Assembly (NCBI GenBank): GCA_947478935.1
Contig: CANJXV010000199.1
Span: 1-5,230, forward strand
Direction: 5' to 3'
From: Comamonadaceae bacterium
Lineage (GTDB): Bacteria > Pseudomonadota > Gammaproteobacteria > Burkholderiales > Burkholderiaceae_C
DNA: 5,230 bases
The notes below the pieces were generated by a model, which had not been told where the DNA came from, did not search any database, and was given only the letters and a program-made list of their open reading frames with translations. Both the position numbers and the translations under genes were made by a program. This document shows positions 4,139-5,230 of this stretch, in pieces; position 1 is the stretch's first letter; every line of letters starts with the position of its first letter.

Positions 4139-4770
4139 GGCTGCCCCTGCGGTGCTGCAGCCAAAACCCGGATGCGGTGCAAAGCCCAGAAAAAAGCGGG
4201 CAGGCCAATGCCCAGCAGCGTCCAGGCCAGTGGCACCCGTAAAAACGCGATAGCGATAAACACCGAAGCGGCGATGAGCGCGCAGGCCAGCGTGCCCATG
4301 GCGTTGCTGCGCAAGGCCGGCACCAAGCGGATGCCAGTGCCTGCGATCAAGCCCGCAGACACCGCGCCCATACCGCGCAATGCGCCTTGCACGGCGGGCA
4401 AATGCGCGATGCCCGCAAGCCCGATCGTCAACGCCATGACAACAAAGAGTGGGAAGGTAAGCATGCCCGCCAGCGCTGCCAGCGCGCCGCGCCAACCGAA
4501 ATAGCGGTCACCGATGATGAGCGCCAGATTCACCACATTGGGGCCGGGCATGATTTGCGATACCGCCCAGTCCTCCACAAACTCCTCGGTAGTGAGCCAC
4601 TGTTTTTTTTCGACCAGTTCGCGCTGCACTACCGCCAACACGCCGCCAAAGCCTTGTAGCGCGATGCCGCTGATAGCCCAGAACAGTGCGGTTAGAGAGG
4701 CGGGGCGGGGCAGGCTTGGGGGGTTTACTTCGGCGTCCGGTAAAGCCGTTGAATTTTCTGCGGGTGGCAT
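4135..4770 (-). CDS. chrA: Chromate transporter, CHR family short-chain subunit (first gene of the pair)
   Basis: This is a 211-residue inner-membrane half-transporter. About 24 polar, Pro-rich residues precede the first helix (LTALFWAISGIALQGFGG, 26-43), which carries the conserved FGG. Next come W58-LTTEEF, SQIMPGPNVVNLALIIG (71-87, the PGPN loop) and G92-WRGA, all typical of the CHR N-terminal-type domain, then hydrophobic segments at about 97-121, 131-150, 157-176 and 179-197. It pairs with the following 197-residue CHR protein through a 4-base ATGA overlap. In bacteria with short-chain CHR pairs both halves are needed for chromate resistance, and the two halves are thought to insert with opposite topology. 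It begins 24 bases after the stop of the hydrolase gene, so the three probably share a transcript. The ribosome binding site for the ATG at 4770 is poor, and no better in-frame start exists before residue 74. Confidence 0.9.
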   Translation of the reverse strand: MPPAENSTALPDAEVNPPSLPRPASLTALFWAISGIALQGFGGVLAVVQRELVEKKQWLTTEEFVEDWAVSQIMPGPNVVNLALIIGDRYFGWRGALAALAGMLTFPLFVVMALTIGLAGIAHLPAVQGALRGMGAVSAGLIAGTGIRLVPALRSNAMGTLACALIAASVFIAIAFLRVPLAWTLLGIGLPAFFWALHRIRVLAAAPQGQP

Positions 4771-4794
4771 GCTATTGGTACCAAAGCCAGCATC

Positions 4795-5230
4795 CTAGCG
4801 CATGGCTTGTTGGCGCTCGTTCGCATGCAACTGCGTTGCCAGCCACGTAAACACTTGCGCATCGGTGCACAGCTGCAAATGCCCGATGCCGCTAAAGAGC
4901 CGCATATCCACACCGGGCAGCGTTTGCGCGGTTTGAGGAAACACGATGGCGTCTTGCTCTGTCAGGGCGACACGCAGCAGGGCGCGGCGCTGGGGGCTTT
5001 CGCTGGCTTGTAAGGCTTGCAGCCAGTCGCTGGCCCAGACCATTTGACGCGCGTTGGGTAATTTCGCGTGCGGCGTGATTTGGGTGCCATGGTGCGGGCT
5101 ACCCAGCGTCACCGCGACCGCTACTTGCGCATCGCCATAGGTCCGCATCCAGGCGCGTATCACCAAGCCGCCCATGCTGTGGCCCACTAGAGCCACGCGT
5201 TGTTGGCCAGTTTGGGCGCGCAGTTGCGCA
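4795..5230 (-). CDS. Alpha/beta-fold hydrolase, lipase/esterase-like (5' end outside window)
   Basis: The C-terminal 144 residues of an alpha/beta hydrolase are visible; the gene enters from the right edge. The nucleophile elbow VGHSMGG (visible residues 15-21, Ser18) is intact, followed by VTLGSPHHGT, the usual lipase strand and loop after the elbow. The segment TEQDAIVFP carries the likely catalytic Asp, and SGIGHLQLC the catalytic His, so the triad is complete. NARQM...SDWL and TLPGVDMRL match, from memory, a Burkholderiales group annotated as triacylglycerol lipase or alpha/beta hydrolase. The substrate is unknown. A GTG at 5194-5196 opens a shorter frame, but starting there would remove the strand before the elbow, and the frame stays open to the window edge, so it is not the start. 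It lies upstream of the CHR pair on the same strand with a 24-base gap. Whether it is secreted cannot be seen here. Confidence 0.87.
   Translation of the reverse strand, partial: AQLRAQTGQQRVALVGHSMGGLVIRAWMRTYGDAQVAVAVTLGSPHHGTQITPHAKLPNARQMVWASDWLQALQASESPQRRALLRVALTEQDAIVFPQTAQTLPGVDMRLFSGIGHLQLCTDAQVFTWLATQLHANERQQAMR

Noticed and set aside
3545..4495. A 316-residue version of the second CHR protein
   Set aside because: The first 119 residues are an out-of-frame reading of the first CHR gene, rich in Arg, Ala and His. The ATGA-coupled start at 4138 gives a clean CHR domain.

Overview
The window looks like a chromosomal segment of a betaproteobacterium, most likely Burkholderiales/Comamonadaceae (Rhodoferax- or Polaromonas-like). 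This rests on the recognisable style of several proteins (the arylesterase next to a selenouridine-synthase-type rhodanese, the RlmB sequence, and the lipase-like hydrolase with its NARQM...SDWL segment), dense coding and moderately high GC. The taxonomy is inferred from memory of these families, not from a search.

Layout. (1) Positions 1-704, minus strand: a periplasmic SGNH arylesterase/thioesterase (TesA type), followed with a 4-base ATGA overlap by the first 25 codons of a rhodanese-domain protein, probably tRNA 2-selenouridine synthase MnmH, which runs off the left edge. (2) Positions 715-2609, plus strand: a YbbA/LolD-type ABC ATPase divergent from tesA with almost no intergenic space, then the 23S rRNA 2'-O-methyltransferase RlmB, then a small unknown lipoprotein overlapping the end of rlmB. 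A hairpin plus TTTT at 2678-2704 probably ends this unit. (3) Positions 2705-3544: a looser island. A palindrome-rich 200-base leader precedes a single-domain cupin gene with a strong ribosome binding site. After it come hairpins and what looks like the decayed C-terminal end of a glyoxalase I gene. (4) Positions 3545-5230, minus strand: an apparent operon transcribed right to left, consisting of an alpha/beta hydrolase (5' end outside the window), then two half-size chromate-transporter (CHR family) proteins coupled by an ATGA overlap. A G-U-tolerant hairpin lies about 30 bases past the last stop.

Functionally, the left half is mostly housekeeping: tRNA wobble modification, periplasmic esterase, envelope ABC ATPase and rRNA methylation. 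The right half is accessory: a metal-binding cupin and a two-subunit CHR transporter. I see no CRISPR array, tRNA, rRNA, transposase, phage gene or defence system. Nothing here convincingly amounts to an undescribed system. The items most worth a second look are the palindrome array upstream of the cupin gene, the glyoxalase remnant, the possibly leaderless rlmB start and the uncharacterised lipoprotein coupled to rlmB.
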